From assembly GCA_964490725.1 (NCBI GenBank), contig CAZBDU010000018.1, positions 12,533-76,532 of the forward strand: a DNA stretch of 64,000 nt, in the 5' to 3' direction. The position numbers and the translations under genes were made by a program. Source of the DNA: CAZBDU01 sp964490725. Lineage in GTDB: Bacteria; Spirochaetota; Spirochaetia; SZUA-6; DRHE01. Below, one piece after another: positions 32,617-40,845 of the stretch. Within the stretch, counting starts at the first letter, position 1. Every line of letters begins with the position of its first letter. The notes under the pieces were generated by a model that saw only the letters and a list, made by a program, of their open reading frames with translations, did no database searches and was not told the origin of the DNA.

Positions 32617-34055
32617 GTGGCCGATCTGCTGATAAAGAACGCCCTGGTGCTGACCTGCGAGCCGGACACCCTGAGCGGCGCCATCCTCGAGGACGGGGCG
32701 GTGGCGGTCCAGGGAGACCGCATCGTGGAGATCGGCCCCACCGGCGAGCTGCAGCGCCGGCACGCCGGGTCGGGGCGGGTGATCGAGGCGGCCGGGAGGA
32801 TCCTCATGCCCGGCTTCATCGTCACCCACACCCACATGCCCTACGTGCTGGGACACAACCAGCCGGTGGATTTCTCCCGGCTGCGCAGCTTCTGGGACAT
32901 GCTGCAGAAGATGGGGTGGGAGTGGCTGGAGGACCTGACCACGGGGGAAGGAATCTACGCGGCCACCCGCTACGCGGCGATGAAGATGCTGAAGAACGGC
33001 ACCACCACGGTCTGTGACCTGGTGGAAGGACCGAACGCTCTGCCCGGGGCCCTGCAGCACAGCGCCCGGGCCATCGAAGAGGTGGGCATCCGGGCCCAGC
33101 TCGGCTACGAGGTCACCGAGCGCGTCCCCGGGGTCTCTATCCTCGAGAAGCTGGACCCTGCCATGGCGGACAAGGGCTTCCAGGAGAACCTGGAGCTGAT
33201 GGCCCGCTACCCGGCCGGCGGCGAGGGCCGCATCCAGCCCCGCCTGGGCGTGCATACCGCCTACACCAACTCACCCGAAACGCTGCGCCGCGCCCGGGAG
33301 CTGGCCGACCGGCACGGCTGCGGCATCCAGATCCACATAGCCGAGATCCCCAGGGCGTTCCTGGTGGAGAAGTACGGGAGATCGGCGCCCATGCTGCTGG
33401 AGGAGACCGGGCTGCTGGGGGCGGACGTGGTGGCCGCCCACTGCATCGATCTGACCGGCGAGGACCTGGAGATCCTGCGCCGCAACGGGGTGCACGTGTC
33501 CCACACGCCGATGACCAACTCCCTGGGCGGAAACGGGGTGGCCCGGGTTCCGGAGATGCTGGAGAAGGGGGTGAACGTCACCCTGGGCCACGACTGCTTC
33601 TTCACCCTGGACACCGCCGAGTACATCCGCTACGCCTACCTGCTGCACAAAGCCCACCGGGCCAACCCGACGCTGCTGCCCCCCTTCCAGGCGCTGGACC
33701 TGATGCTTGGCAACGCGGCCCGGGCGCTGGGGCAGGAGGAGCGGATCGGCAGCCTGGCCGCCGGCAAGAAGGCGGACCTGGTGCTCCTGCGCCCCGAGAG
33801 CCCTACCCCCGTGACCGCCGCCTCGGCCCTGAGCTGGTTCACCATGACCTTCCAGGGGCGGGACGTGGAGAGTGTAATGGTGGACGGGCGGCTGGTGGTG
33901 GAGGAGGGGCGGATGATCACGGTGGACGAGGAGGAGGTCCGGCGGGGCAGCCCGGTGCCCGCCCCGCTACAATGGCCCCAAAAACNNNNNNNNNNCGGCG
34001 GGCCTGCCTGGAGCAGGCCCGGATCCTCTGGCGCAAGAACGGCGTGGCCGTATAG
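32617..34055 (+). CDS. ssnA: SsnA-like amidohydrolase/aminohydrolase (frame broken by assembly gap)
   Basis: Metal-dependent deaminase family. It starts LLIKNALVLTCEPDTLSGAI, and metal ligands are HTHMP (HxH), QIHIAEIPRA, AAHCIDLTGED and LGHDCFF. SsnA, chlorohydrolase and guanine-deaminase-type enzymes share this layout, and SsnA is part of anaerobic purine clusters. The direct reading ends in junk across the N gap. However, CGGCGGG occurs on both sides (33940-33946 and 33996-34002), and overlapping them restores EEEVRRACLEQARILWRKNG followed by VAV and TAG at 34053, a normal end. The gene is therefore judged intact. Start GTG after GTAAGGAGGAGCC. Confidence 0.85.
33947..33995. other. Artefactual contig end plus 10-base N gap (33986-33995)
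   Basis: About 39 bases (33947-33985) and ten Ns interrupt the SsnA-like frame. Flanking sequence shares CGGCGGG, and joining there gives the expected C-terminus. The extra bases, including CGCTACAATGG, look like sequence from elsewhere attached to a contig end. Confidence 0.8.
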
Positions 34056-34076
34056 GGCGGCCGCGAGGAGCGTGCG

Positions 34077-35279
34077 ATGCCTGTAAACCTGGAAACGGAT
34101 TTCTGCGGCCTGCGGTTCAAGAACCCGGTGATCGTGCCGGCGGGGGTGCACGGCCGGGACGGGCCTACCATGCGGGAGATCTCCGGCAGCGGTGTGGCGG
34201 CCATCTGCACCAAGACCATCGTTTCTCAGCCGGCCGTGGACGTGCTTCCCTGCTTTGCCTCCGTGCCGGGGGGGATGCTCAACTCCGTGTTCGGCTCCGA
34301 CCGGAGCGCCGGGTACTGGTTCACTGAAGGCATCAAGACGGCCGCGGAGGGCCAGTCCCTGGTGATCGCCAACCTGGCCGGCTTCACCCCGCAGGAGGCG
34401 GTCGAGCTGGCGGTGAAGGCCGAGGCGGCGGGGGCGGACCTGATCGAGGTGCCCACCCACTGCCCGCACATGGGAGAGATCCTGACAGCCATGTTCCCAG
34501 GGCTGGAGTTCCCGGAGCCCAAGCTGACCGACCTGGGGCCCATGAGGCAGACCGTGGAGCTGATCAAGGCGGCGGTCAAGGTCCCCGTGGTGGTGAAGCT
34601 CTCCGGTACCTTCGCCCACATCACCCGCGAGTGGGCGCTGGGAGTGAAGGAGGCCGGGGCGGACGGCATCGCCTGCTCCGACTCCCTGGGGCCAGCCCTG
34701 TCCATCGACACCCGCAGCGGCCAGCCCCGGCTGGGCGGACCGCGGGGGGTGGGGGGGCTGACCGGCGCGGCCATCATGCCGATCACGCTGCGCATGGTGC
34801 TGGACATCGCCCTGGCCACGGACCTGCCCATCATCGGCGTGGGTGGGGTGAGCTCGGCCGATCACGTGCTGCAGTACCTGATGGCCGGAGCCTCCCTGGT
34901 GGGAGTGTGCACGGCCGGTCACCTGCACGGGCCGCGGCGGTACACCAGGATCATCGCCGAGCTGGGCAGGAGGTTGGAGGAGCTGGCGGTGTCCGACGTC
35001 CGCGAGGTGCGCGGCCTCACCCTGCGGCGAATCCGGGAGCGGAAGGAGCGCGGCCTGCAGGCGGTGACCCGGCCGGTTCCGGCCGTGGTGGACTCGCAGG
35101 CCTGCAACGCCTGCGGGAACTGCGCCCCCGTCTGCGCCTACCAGGCGATGCGCCTGGACGGCGAGGGCGGCCGGGCGCGAGTCGAATCAGCGCAGTGTAC
35201 CGGCTGCGGCCTGTGTGTTAGTGTATGTCCGGTCGATGCGATCAGCCAGGAGTACTACCCGGGCCGATCGTTGGCATAG
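34077..35279 (+). CDS. Dihydropyrimidine/dihydroorotate dehydrogenase-like flavoprotein with C-terminal ferredoxin domain
   Basis: 400 residues. FMN TIM barrel like PreA/DHOD: LETDFCGLRFKNPVIVPAG, CTKTIVSQPAVDV, PVVVKLSGTFAHI, IIGVGGVSSADHVLQYLMAG (phosphate loop). A two-cluster domain follows, CNACGNCAPVC and CTGCGLCVSVCPVD. PreA with PreT reduces uracil and thymine; relatives serve purine and pyrimidine breakdown in anaerobes. No NADH-binding partner (PreT) is adjacent, so electrons probably come from ferredoxin. It should reduce or oxidise a ring double bond in this pathway (inference). The start lies 21 bp after the deaminase gene. Confidence 0.88.
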   Translation: MPVNLETDFCGLRFKNPVIVPAGVHGRDGPTMREISGSGVAAICTKTIVSQPAVDVLPCFASVPGGMLNSVFGSDRSAGYWFTEGIKTAAEGQSLVIANLAGFTPQEAVELAVKAEAAGADLIEVPTHCPHMGEILTAMFPGLEFPEPKLTDLGPMRQTVELIKAAVKVPVVVKLSGTFAHITREWALGVKEAGADGIACSDSLGPALSIDTRSGQPRLGGPRGVGGLTGAAIMPITLRMVLDIALATDLPIIGVGGVSSADHVLQYLMAGASLVGVCTAGHLHGPRRYTRIIAELGRRLEELAVSDVREVRGLTLRRIRERKERGLQAVTRPVPAVVDSQACNACGNCAPVCAYQAMRLDGEGGRARVESAQCTGCGLCVSVCPVDAISQEYYPGRSLA

Positions 35280-35284
35280 CGCTC

Positions 35285-35302
35285 GGGGCCCTTCCGGGCC
35301 CC
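35285..35302 (+). other. Perfect intergenic hairpin before the BMP-family gene
   Basis: GGGGCCC-TTCC-GGGCCCC. No T-run follows, so it is more likely an mRNA-stabilising or processing structure that lets the binding protein be made in excess than a terminator. A longer GC-rich spacer with GGGGC-GGC-GCCCC (36459-36471) follows the binding-protein gene. Confidence 0.5.
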
Positions 35303-35327
35303 AATCTAAAGTACAAGGGGGATCCTG

Positions 35328-36383
35328 ATGAAAGGTTTCTTCAAGTCCTGCATCGTGCTGGCTCTGGCAGTCCTCCTGCCGCTGGCCCTGTCCGCTACCG
35401 GGCAGAAGGAAGCGGCGGAGGAGAGCGCTCAGCCGGCCAAGCCCTACGACATCGCCGTGTTCGTGCCCGGCGTGGTGGCCGGCAGCCCGCTCTACGAACA
35501 GATGGTGGAGGGGGCCAACAAGGCGGCCGCGGAGCTGCCCAACGTCAGCGTGAAGGTGATCGAGGCCGGCTTCAACCAGGGCGAGTGGCCCGAGAAGATG
35601 ACCTCCCTGGCGGCCGCCGGGGAGTACGAGCTGATCGTCACCTCCAACCCGGCCATGCCCTTCATCTGCGCCGACGTGGCCAAGAGCTTCCCGAACCAGA
35701 AGTGGCTCAACGTGGACGCCTATCTGCCTGGCAACCCGCAGATCCATACCGTTCTCTACAACCAGGTGGAGCAGGCCTACTTCGTGGGCTACCTGGGCGG
35801 GCTGGTCACCAAGAGCAAGATGTCCGGCGCCAACCCCGACCTGAAGGCCGGCATGATCGTGGCTCAGCAGTATCCGGCCCTGGACAAGATGATGCGTCCC
35901 GGCTACGAGCAGGGGCTGAAGGCGGTGGACCCGGGCATCAGCGTGGACTTCCGGGTGATCGGCAACTGGTACGACGCCAACAAGGCCGCCGACCTGGCCA
36001 ACAGCATGATGGACGCCGGGGTGGACGTGATCCTCGCCATCGCCGGCGGGGCCGGCCAGGGCGTGATCAAGGCCGCCCAGGAGCGGGGCAAGTACGTGCT
36101 GTACTTCGACTCCAACGAGTACAAGATCGCCCCGGGCACCATCATCGGCTGCGCCGTGCTCAACCAGACCAGGCTGGTCTACGAGAAGGTGAAGGAGGCG
36201 GTGGCCGGCAAGCTGGAGTTCGGCCAGGCCCAGATCGTGAACGCCCGGGACGGCTACGTGGACTTCGCGGATCAAGATCCCCTGTACATCAACAACGTGC
36301 CCGAAGAGGTCCGCAAGAAGCAGGCGGAGATGGTCGGCAAGATCAGAAGCGGCGAGCTGGTCCTGGAGGTTCCCCAGCTGTGA
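35328..36383 (+). CDS. BMP/Med-family ABC transporter substrate-binding protein
   Basis: 351-residue periplasmic binding protein of the basic-membrane-protein family, whose studied members bind purine nucleosides. Signal peptide, then SATGQKEAAEES with no lipobox Cys. Family marks: YDIAVFVPGVVAGSPLYEQM, VTSNPAMPFICADVAKSFPN, QVEQAYFVGYLGGLVTKSK and DVILAIAGGAGQGVIKAAQE. It heads a complete importer whose ATPase and two permeases follow. Its place after the heterocycle-catabolic genes points to uptake of the pathway's substrate. Confidence 0.93.
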   Translation: MKGFFKSCIVLALAVLLPLALSATGQKEAAEESAQPAKPYDIAVFVPGVVAGSPLYEQMVEGANKAAAELPNVSVKVIEAGFNQGEWPEKMTSLAAAGEYELIVTSNPAMPFICADVAKSFPNQKWLNVDAYLPGNPQIHTVLYNQVEQAYFVGYLGGLVTKSKMSGANPDLKAGMIVAQQYPALDKMMRPGYEQGLKAVDPGISVDFRVIGNWYDANKAADLANSMMDAGVDVILAIAGGAGQGVIKAAQERGKYVLYFDSNEYKIAPGTIIGCAVLNQTRLVYEKVKEAVAGKLEFGQAQIVNARDGYVDFADQDPLYINNVPEEVRKKQAEMVGKIRSGELVLEVPQL

Positions 36384-36502
36384 TGCCGCAGCCGTAGGAC
36401 CCGACCGCAGGGAAGTCAGCGGGGGCAGCCCGCCGGCGAACGCGCCAGCGCGCCGACAGGGGCGGCGCCCCGCGCTTCCCGCGAGCCCGGCGAGAGGTGA
36501 CC

Positions 36503-38050
36503 GTGCCGTATCTGGAGATGAGGGGAATCACCAAGCTCTACCCGGAGAACGGAGTGCTGGCCAACCAGGAGGCCGACCTGGAGGTGCGGCGCGGGGAGGT
36601 GCACGCCCTGGTCGGCGAGAACGGGGCCGGCAAGACCACGCTCATGAAGATCCTCTACGGGCTGGAGCGCGCCGACAGCGGCCGCATCCTGCTGGAGGGC
36701 CGGGAGGTGACGGTGCACAGCCCGCTGGAGGCCAACCGCCTGGGCATCGGCATGGTGCACCAGCACTTCCGGCTCATTGCGCCCTTCACCGTGGCGGAGA
36801 ACGTGGTGATGGGCGCCGAGCCGCTGCGGTACGGGGTCTTTCTGGACACCGGGGAGGCGGAGCGCCGCGTCCGGCGGGTGGTGGAGGAGCACGGCTTCTC
36901 CATCGATCCCCGCCGCCGGGTCTCCCAGCTCACGGTGGGGCAGATGCAGCAGGTGGAGATCGTCAAGATCCTCTTCCGCCAGGCGCAGCTCCTCATCCTG
37001 GACGAGCCCACCTCCGTGCTGACCGAGCAGGAGGTGCACGCCCTCTTCGCCATCCTGCGCCGGCTGGTGCAGGATGGCAGGACCATCATCCTGATCACCC
37101 ACAAGCTGGACGAGGTGGAGGAGATCTCCCACCGGGTGACGGTCATGCGCAAGGGGCGCGTGGTGGCCGTACGGGAGAGCGCCTCGGTGGACCGCAGGGA
37201 GCTCTCCCGGCTGATGGTGGGCCGTAGCGTCACCTTCCAGTTCGAGCGGCCGGCCATGGCCGCGGGGCGGCGGGTGTTCGAGCTGCGGGAGGTTGCGCTA
37301 TTGGAGAAGGGGCAGGAACGGCCCCTGCTGGACGGGGTGAGCCTGGCGGTGCACGCCGGGGAGATCGTGGGCATCGCCGGGGTGGCAGGAAACGGCCTGG
37401 GGGAGCTGGAGGACGTAATCTCGGGGCTGCGCCGGGTCAGCTCCGGGGAGATCCTGCACAACGGCGAGGACATCTCGCAGCTGGACTCCCAGCGCCTGCG
37501 GGCGCGCGGGTGGTCTTACGTTCCGGCCAACCGCCTGTACCGCGGCTCCTCTCTCCAGTCCTCGGTGACCGAGAACCTGATCATCGCCAACCACCGCTTC
37601 TTCTCACGGGGGGGCGTGCTCAGCCAGAGGCGGATCCGCAAGTTCGTGGACGATCTGACCAGCCAGTACTCCATCAACGCGGACCCCAGGGTGCCCATGG
37701 GCACCCTCTCGGGGGGCAACATCCAGAAGGTCATCCTGGCCCGGGAGCTGGCCGCCAGCAGCGACTTCATGATCTTCTGCGAGCCCACCTGGGGGCTGGA
37801 CGTGGCCTCCAGCGAGTTCATCTACGAGAAGATCCTGGAGATCCGCCGCCAGGGGGTGGCGGTGCTGCTGATCTCATCCAATCTGGACGAGATCCTGGCC
37901 CTGGCGGACACGGTGGTGGTCATGTACCGGGGGCGGGTGGCGGGCCGCCTCCCGAACGACCGGGAGCTCAGCAAGGAGGAGATCGGGGAGTACATGCTCG
38001 GCCTGCGCGACGATTCAAGGGGGGAAGGAGGCCGGGGTGCTGACGGCTAG
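36503..38050 (+). CDS. nupA: Nucleoside/simple-sugar ABC transporter ATPase (two nucleotide-binding domains)
   Basis: 515 residues with duplicated ATPase halves, RbsA/NupA-type. First half: Walker A GENGAGKTTLMK, signature LTVGQMQQVEI, Walker B LLILDEPTSVL. Second half: degenerate Walker A GVAGNGLGELE, signature LSGGNIQKVILARELA, and CEPTWGLDV. A GTG start at 36503 was chosen because GAGAGGTGA lies just before. A GTG 6 bp upstream is possible. It energises the two permeases encoded downstream, the first overlapping by 14 bp. Confidence 0.92.
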   Translation: MPYLEMRGITKLYPENGVLANQEADLEVRRGEVHALVGENGAGKTTLMKILYGLERADSGRILLEGREVTVHSPLEANRLGIGMVHQHFRLIAPFTVAENVVMGAEPLRYGVFLDTGEAERRVRRVVEEHGFSIDPRRRVSQLTVGQMQQVEIVKILFRQAQLLILDEPTSVLTEQEVHALFAILRRLVQDGRTIILITHKLDEVEEISHRVTVMRKGRVVAVRESASVDRRELSRLMVGRSVTFQFERPAMAAGRRVFELREVALLEKGQERPLLDGVSLAVHAGEIVGIAGVAGNGLGELEDVISGLRRVSSGEILHNGEDISQLDSQRLRARGWSYVPANRLYRGSSLQSSVTENLIIANHRFFSRGGVLSQRRIRKFVDDLTSQYSINADPRVPMGTLSGGNIQKVILARELAASSDFMIFCEPTWGLDVASSEFIYEKILEIRRQGVAVLLISSNLDEILALADTVVVMYRGRVAGRLPNDRELSKEEIGEYMLGLRDDSRGEGGRGADG

Positions 38051-39101
38051 TGTCTCCTCCAATCGATCGGCGCGGCTGCTCGTCGGTGCCCTGGGGCTGG
38101 CCATCACCCTGGGGGTGGCGTTCCTGATCGTGATCCTGCTCATCCTCTTCCTGAGCGCCGAGCCGGCCAAGACCATCTACTACTTCTTCATCGGGCCGTT
38201 CACCAACAAGTACTACTTCGGGAACATGCTCAACGTCTCGATTCCGCTCATCTTCACCGGCCTGGGGATCGCGGTGGCTTTTCAGTCCTCGGTGTTCAAC
38301 CTGGGCGGCGAGGGGCAGGTGTACGCCGGCGGCCTGCTGGCCACGGTGGTCGCCCTGGCCCTGCCCCAGGCCAACGGCTACCTGGGCGGGGCGCTGGCCC
38401 TGGCGGCGGCGGTGGCCGGCGGGGCGGTGCTGGCCGGCCTGTCGGGGTTCTTCCGCATGAAGTGGGGCACCGACGAGCTGATCTCCTCCTTCCTCATCTC
38501 GGCGGCGGTGGTCCTGATCGTCAACTACTTCATCACCGGCCCCCTGGACGACCCCACCAACAACCTGCTGGCCACCCGGGCCGTGGGGGAGCAGTACCGG
38601 CTTCTGCCGATCTATCCCCCCTCCAGGCTGAACATCAGCGTGGCCTTCGCCCTGCTCACCGCGGCGGGGGCCTGGTTCTTCATGTACTACACGCACCGGG
38701 GCTACGAGATGCGCATGTGCGGCCTGAACCGGGAGTTCTCCCAGTACGGCGGGCTCAACGTGGCGGCCTACCTGGTGCTGCCCATGGTGCTGAGCGGCGC
38801 CCTGCACGGCATGGCCGGCGGGGTGGCCGTGCTGGGCACCTACCACATGGCCCTGAAGGAGTTCACCGCCGGCATGGGCTGGAACGGGATCGCCGTGGCC
38901 CTGATCGCGCGCAACAACCCCCTGGGGGTGGTCCCGGCGGCGGTGTTCTTCGCCTACCTGGACGCGGGGGCCAAGGCGGCCATGCTGCACTCCGACGTGA
39001 CCTTCGAGATCGCCGCCATCGTGCAGTCGGTGATCTTCTTCCTGGTGACCGCGCAGGCCATCTACGGCTTCCTGCGCTACCGATTGCGGGTGGCGGGATG
39101 A
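38037..39101 (+). CDS. nupB: Nucleoside/simple-sugar ABC transporter permease, first subunit
   Basis: 354-residue inner-membrane permease of the BPD_transp_2 family. About nine helices. The conserved NISIPLIFTGLGIAVAFQ-type region is present as NVSIPLIFTGLGIAVAFQSS, then VFNLGGEGQVYAGGLLA, FRMKWGTDELISSFL and AGMGWNGIAVALIARNNPLG. GTG start within the end of the ATPase gene, and the stop overlaps the second permease (ATGA). It pairs with that gene as in nupABC/yufOPQ transporters for nucleosides. Confidence 0.92.
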   Translation: MLTASVSSNRSARLLVGALGLAITLGVAFLIVILLILFLSAEPAKTIYYFFIGPFTNKYYFGNMLNVSIPLIFTGLGIAVAFQSSVFNLGGEGQVYAGGLLATVVALALPQANGYLGGALALAAAVAGGAVLAGLSGFFRMKWGTDELISSFLISAAVVLIVNYFITGPLDDPTNNLLATRAVGEQYRLLPIYPPSRLNISVAFALLTAAGAWFFMYYTHRGYEMRMCGLNREFSQYGGLNVAAYLVLPMVLSGALHGMAGGVAVLGTYHMALKEFTAGMGWNGIAVALIARNNPLGVVPAAVFFAYLDAGAKAAMLHSDVTFEIAAIVQSVIFFLVTAQAIYGFLRYRLRVAG

Positions 39102-40000
39102 ATCGCGCCTGGCCGCTCAACCTGCTGCACAACGCGGTGGGTATCATGACCCCCTTCCTGCTGGCCGCGGTGGGAGGGCTGTTCACGGAGCTCGCGGGGA
39201 TGCTGAACATCGCCCTGGAAGGGCTGATGCTGATCGGCGCCTTCTTCAGCGTGGTGTTCGCCGCCGCTACCGGGAGCCTCTTCCTGGGCATCGTGGCCGG
39301 GATCCTGGCCTCCATGCTGGTGGCGCTGGTGTTCGCTTCCTGCAGCCTCTACCTGCGGGCCAACGTGTTCATCGCGGGGCTGGCGGTGAACCTGTTCGCC
39401 GCCGGGTTCACCGTGGTGCTGGCCCAGCGGCTGTTCGGCAACAAGGGGGTGATTCGCTTCGAGAACCTGCGGGACCTGCCGGTTCTCTCGATCCCCGGGC
39501 TGCGGGCGGTCCCGGTGATCGGCGACCTTCTGATCGGGCACAACGTGCTGGTCTACCTGAGCTGGGCCATCGCCGCCGCCGGCGCGGTGGTGATCTGGCG
39601 CACGGCCTTCGGGCTGCGCCTGCGGGCTACCGGGATCGGGGCCCGCACCGTGGCCTCCCTGGGGCTGCGGCCGGACCGCTACCAACTGGCGGCCATCCTG
39701 ATCTCCGGTTTCACCTGCGGCCTGGCCGGATCGCTGCTGACGCTGAACCTGGGCGCCTTCGTGCCGAACATCACCTCCGGCCGCGGCTGGATCGCCCTGG
39801 TGGCCATCTACCTGGGCAACAAGAACCCGGTGGGCGTGGTGGTGGCCTCCTTCGTCTTCGGCCTGGCCGAGGCGGTCTCCAACTTCGCCCAGGGTCAGAT
39901 CAACGTGCCGGCGGACTTCATCCTGGCCTTCCCCTACCTGGTGACCGTGGCGGCCATGATCCTGTACTCCATCTGGCGCTACTACCGGCAGAAGGCCTAG
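39098..40000 (+). CDS. nupC: Nucleoside/simple-sugar ABC transporter permease, second subunit
   Basis: 300-residue permease, eight to nine helices. Family motifs: GLFTELAGMLNIALEGLMLI, NVFIAGLAVNLFAAGFTVVL, RATGIGARTVASLGLRPDRY and ITSGRGWIALVAIYLGNKNP. Last gene of the operon. A decayed fragment follows 10 bp later, so the original downstream sequence has been lost or rearranged. No terminator was seen. Confidence 0.92.
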   Translation: MNRAWPLNLLHNAVGIMTPFLLAAVGGLFTELAGMLNIALEGLMLIGAFFSVVFAAATGSLFLGIVAGILASMLVALVFASCSLYLRANVFIAGLAVNLFAAGFTVVLAQRLFGNKGVIRFENLRDLPVLSIPGLRAVPVIGDLLIGHNVLVYLSWAIAAAGAVVIWRTAFGLRLRATGIGARTVASLGLRPDRYQLAAILISGFTCGLAGSLLTLNLGAFVPNITSGRGWIALVAIYLGNKNPVGVVVASFVFGLAEAVSNFAQGQINVPADFILAFPYLVTVAAMILYSIWRYYRQKA

Positions 40001-40010
40001 GGGCCCGCGG

Positions 40011-40250
40011 GTGGCCGCTGCGGCGGGAAGAGGGAGTCCCTGGCACGGCACCGCAAGCCTTCCCAACTACAACGGCAGCGGGGTCTACTTCACCTCCTAC
40101 AAGGACGACACCCTCAAGGGGGACACCAACGGCGACGGTGCCGCCAGCTCCCCCGCCAACTCTGACTGGGTAGGGATCTACGACAACACGAATACCATTC
40201 CCTCCCCTTACTACTACCCCTGGAGCAACATCCGGTACGACAGCTACTAG
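40011..40250 (+). pseudogene. C-terminal fragment of a secreted beta-helix repeat protein
   Basis: From about residue 17 the frame reads PNYNGSGVYFTSYKDDTLKG followed by DTNGDGAASSPANSDWVGIY, then an aromatic tail PSPYYYPWSNIRYDSY and stop. The pattern FTSYKDD...GDTNGDG...WxGI is typical of right-handed parallel beta-helix (NosD/DUF1565-type) surface proteins of many hundreds of residues. Here only the last unit survives, butted against the transporter operon, with no start or signal peptide. Confidence 0.6.
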
Positions 40251-40262
40251 CTAGGTTGGACC

Positions 40263-40778
40263 CTAGGCTTCCTCGAAGTACTCGATGGCGATGACCACTT
40301 CCTCGGTCAGGACGGCGTTGCCCTTGTCGTCCAGCGATGACACCTTCCACGACTTGGGGAAGCATTCGTGGCAGATCCACCGTTTGAGCTCAGCGCCGTC
40401 CCGCCCCAGCAGGATGATGGTGACGGTCTTCCTGACGTAGTCCCCCCGCCCCATCCTGGCCTGCTCGATCCAGTCGTTCAATACGGAGCTCGGGACGTAG
40501 CCTCTCTTGAGGGTGATGTCCCCGTACTTCACGCGCCCGGGGCGCTTGCGAGTCAGAGGGTCGTCCCCGTTCTGGTACTCGATCACCTCCTGCTCGATGC
40601 TCAGGCCGTCGACGCTGGTGAACTGCCCGGCGCTCACGCCGTCGATCTCCACCCGAAAGCTGTAGCGGCTGGCGACGCTTTCGGCGCGCGTGGGATCGGC
40701 CCCCGCCGGCGTCGCGCCCACGGCAAGCACGATCAGAGCTGCGGCAAGAACCGCCCGCGTGGATTTTCTCCTCTCCAT
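40263..40778 (-). CDS. Exported phage-tail-tube-fold protein (T4 gp19-like)
   Basis: 171 residues. The body matches the tail-tube/gp19 family of contractile injection systems: YSFRVEIDGVSAGQFTSVDG, EYQNGDDPLTRKRPGRVKYG, DITLKRGYVPSSVLNDWIEQ and a C-terminal EEVVIAIEYFEEA. Unlike phage or eCIS tube proteins it carries an N-terminal signal peptide (basic start, VLAAALIVLAVGATPAGA). A perfect GGAGGAGGTGAG site precedes the ATG. No sheath, baseplate, spike or ATPase genes are nearby. It is either a secreted stand-alone tube-like protein or a tube subunit taken for another use. Confidence 0.85.
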   Translation of the reverse strand: MERRKSTRAVLAAALIVLAVGATPAGADPTRAESVASRYSFRVEIDGVSAGQFTSVDGLSIEQEVIEYQNGDDPLTRKRPGRVKYGDITLKRGYVPSSVLNDWIEQARMGRGDYVRKTVTIILLGRDGAELKRWICHECFPKSWKVSSLDDKGNAVLTEEVVIAIEYFEEA

Positions 40779-40816
40779 GAGATACTCACCTCCTCCCTTC
40801 TCTCGGTTACGTAGAT

Positions 40817-40845
40817 AGATTGATCCCTGGGTTCCGAATTGTCAA
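40817..40845 (-). promoter_or_regulatory. Promoter of the gp19-like gene
   Basis: Minus strand: TTGACA (40845-40840), 17-bp spacer, CAATCT (40822-40817). The -35 is consensus and the -10 weak. The transcript would start about 30 nt before the ATG. Confidence 0.5.

Noticed and set aside
32617..34055. SsnA-like gene as a true pseudogene
   Set aside because: The frame loss coincides with the N gap, and collapsing the CGGCGGG overlap restores a normal end.
35285..35302. Terminator ending the operon before the BMP gene
   Set aside because: The hairpin has no T-run and no new promoter of quality follows, so it is more likely an intra-operon processing element.
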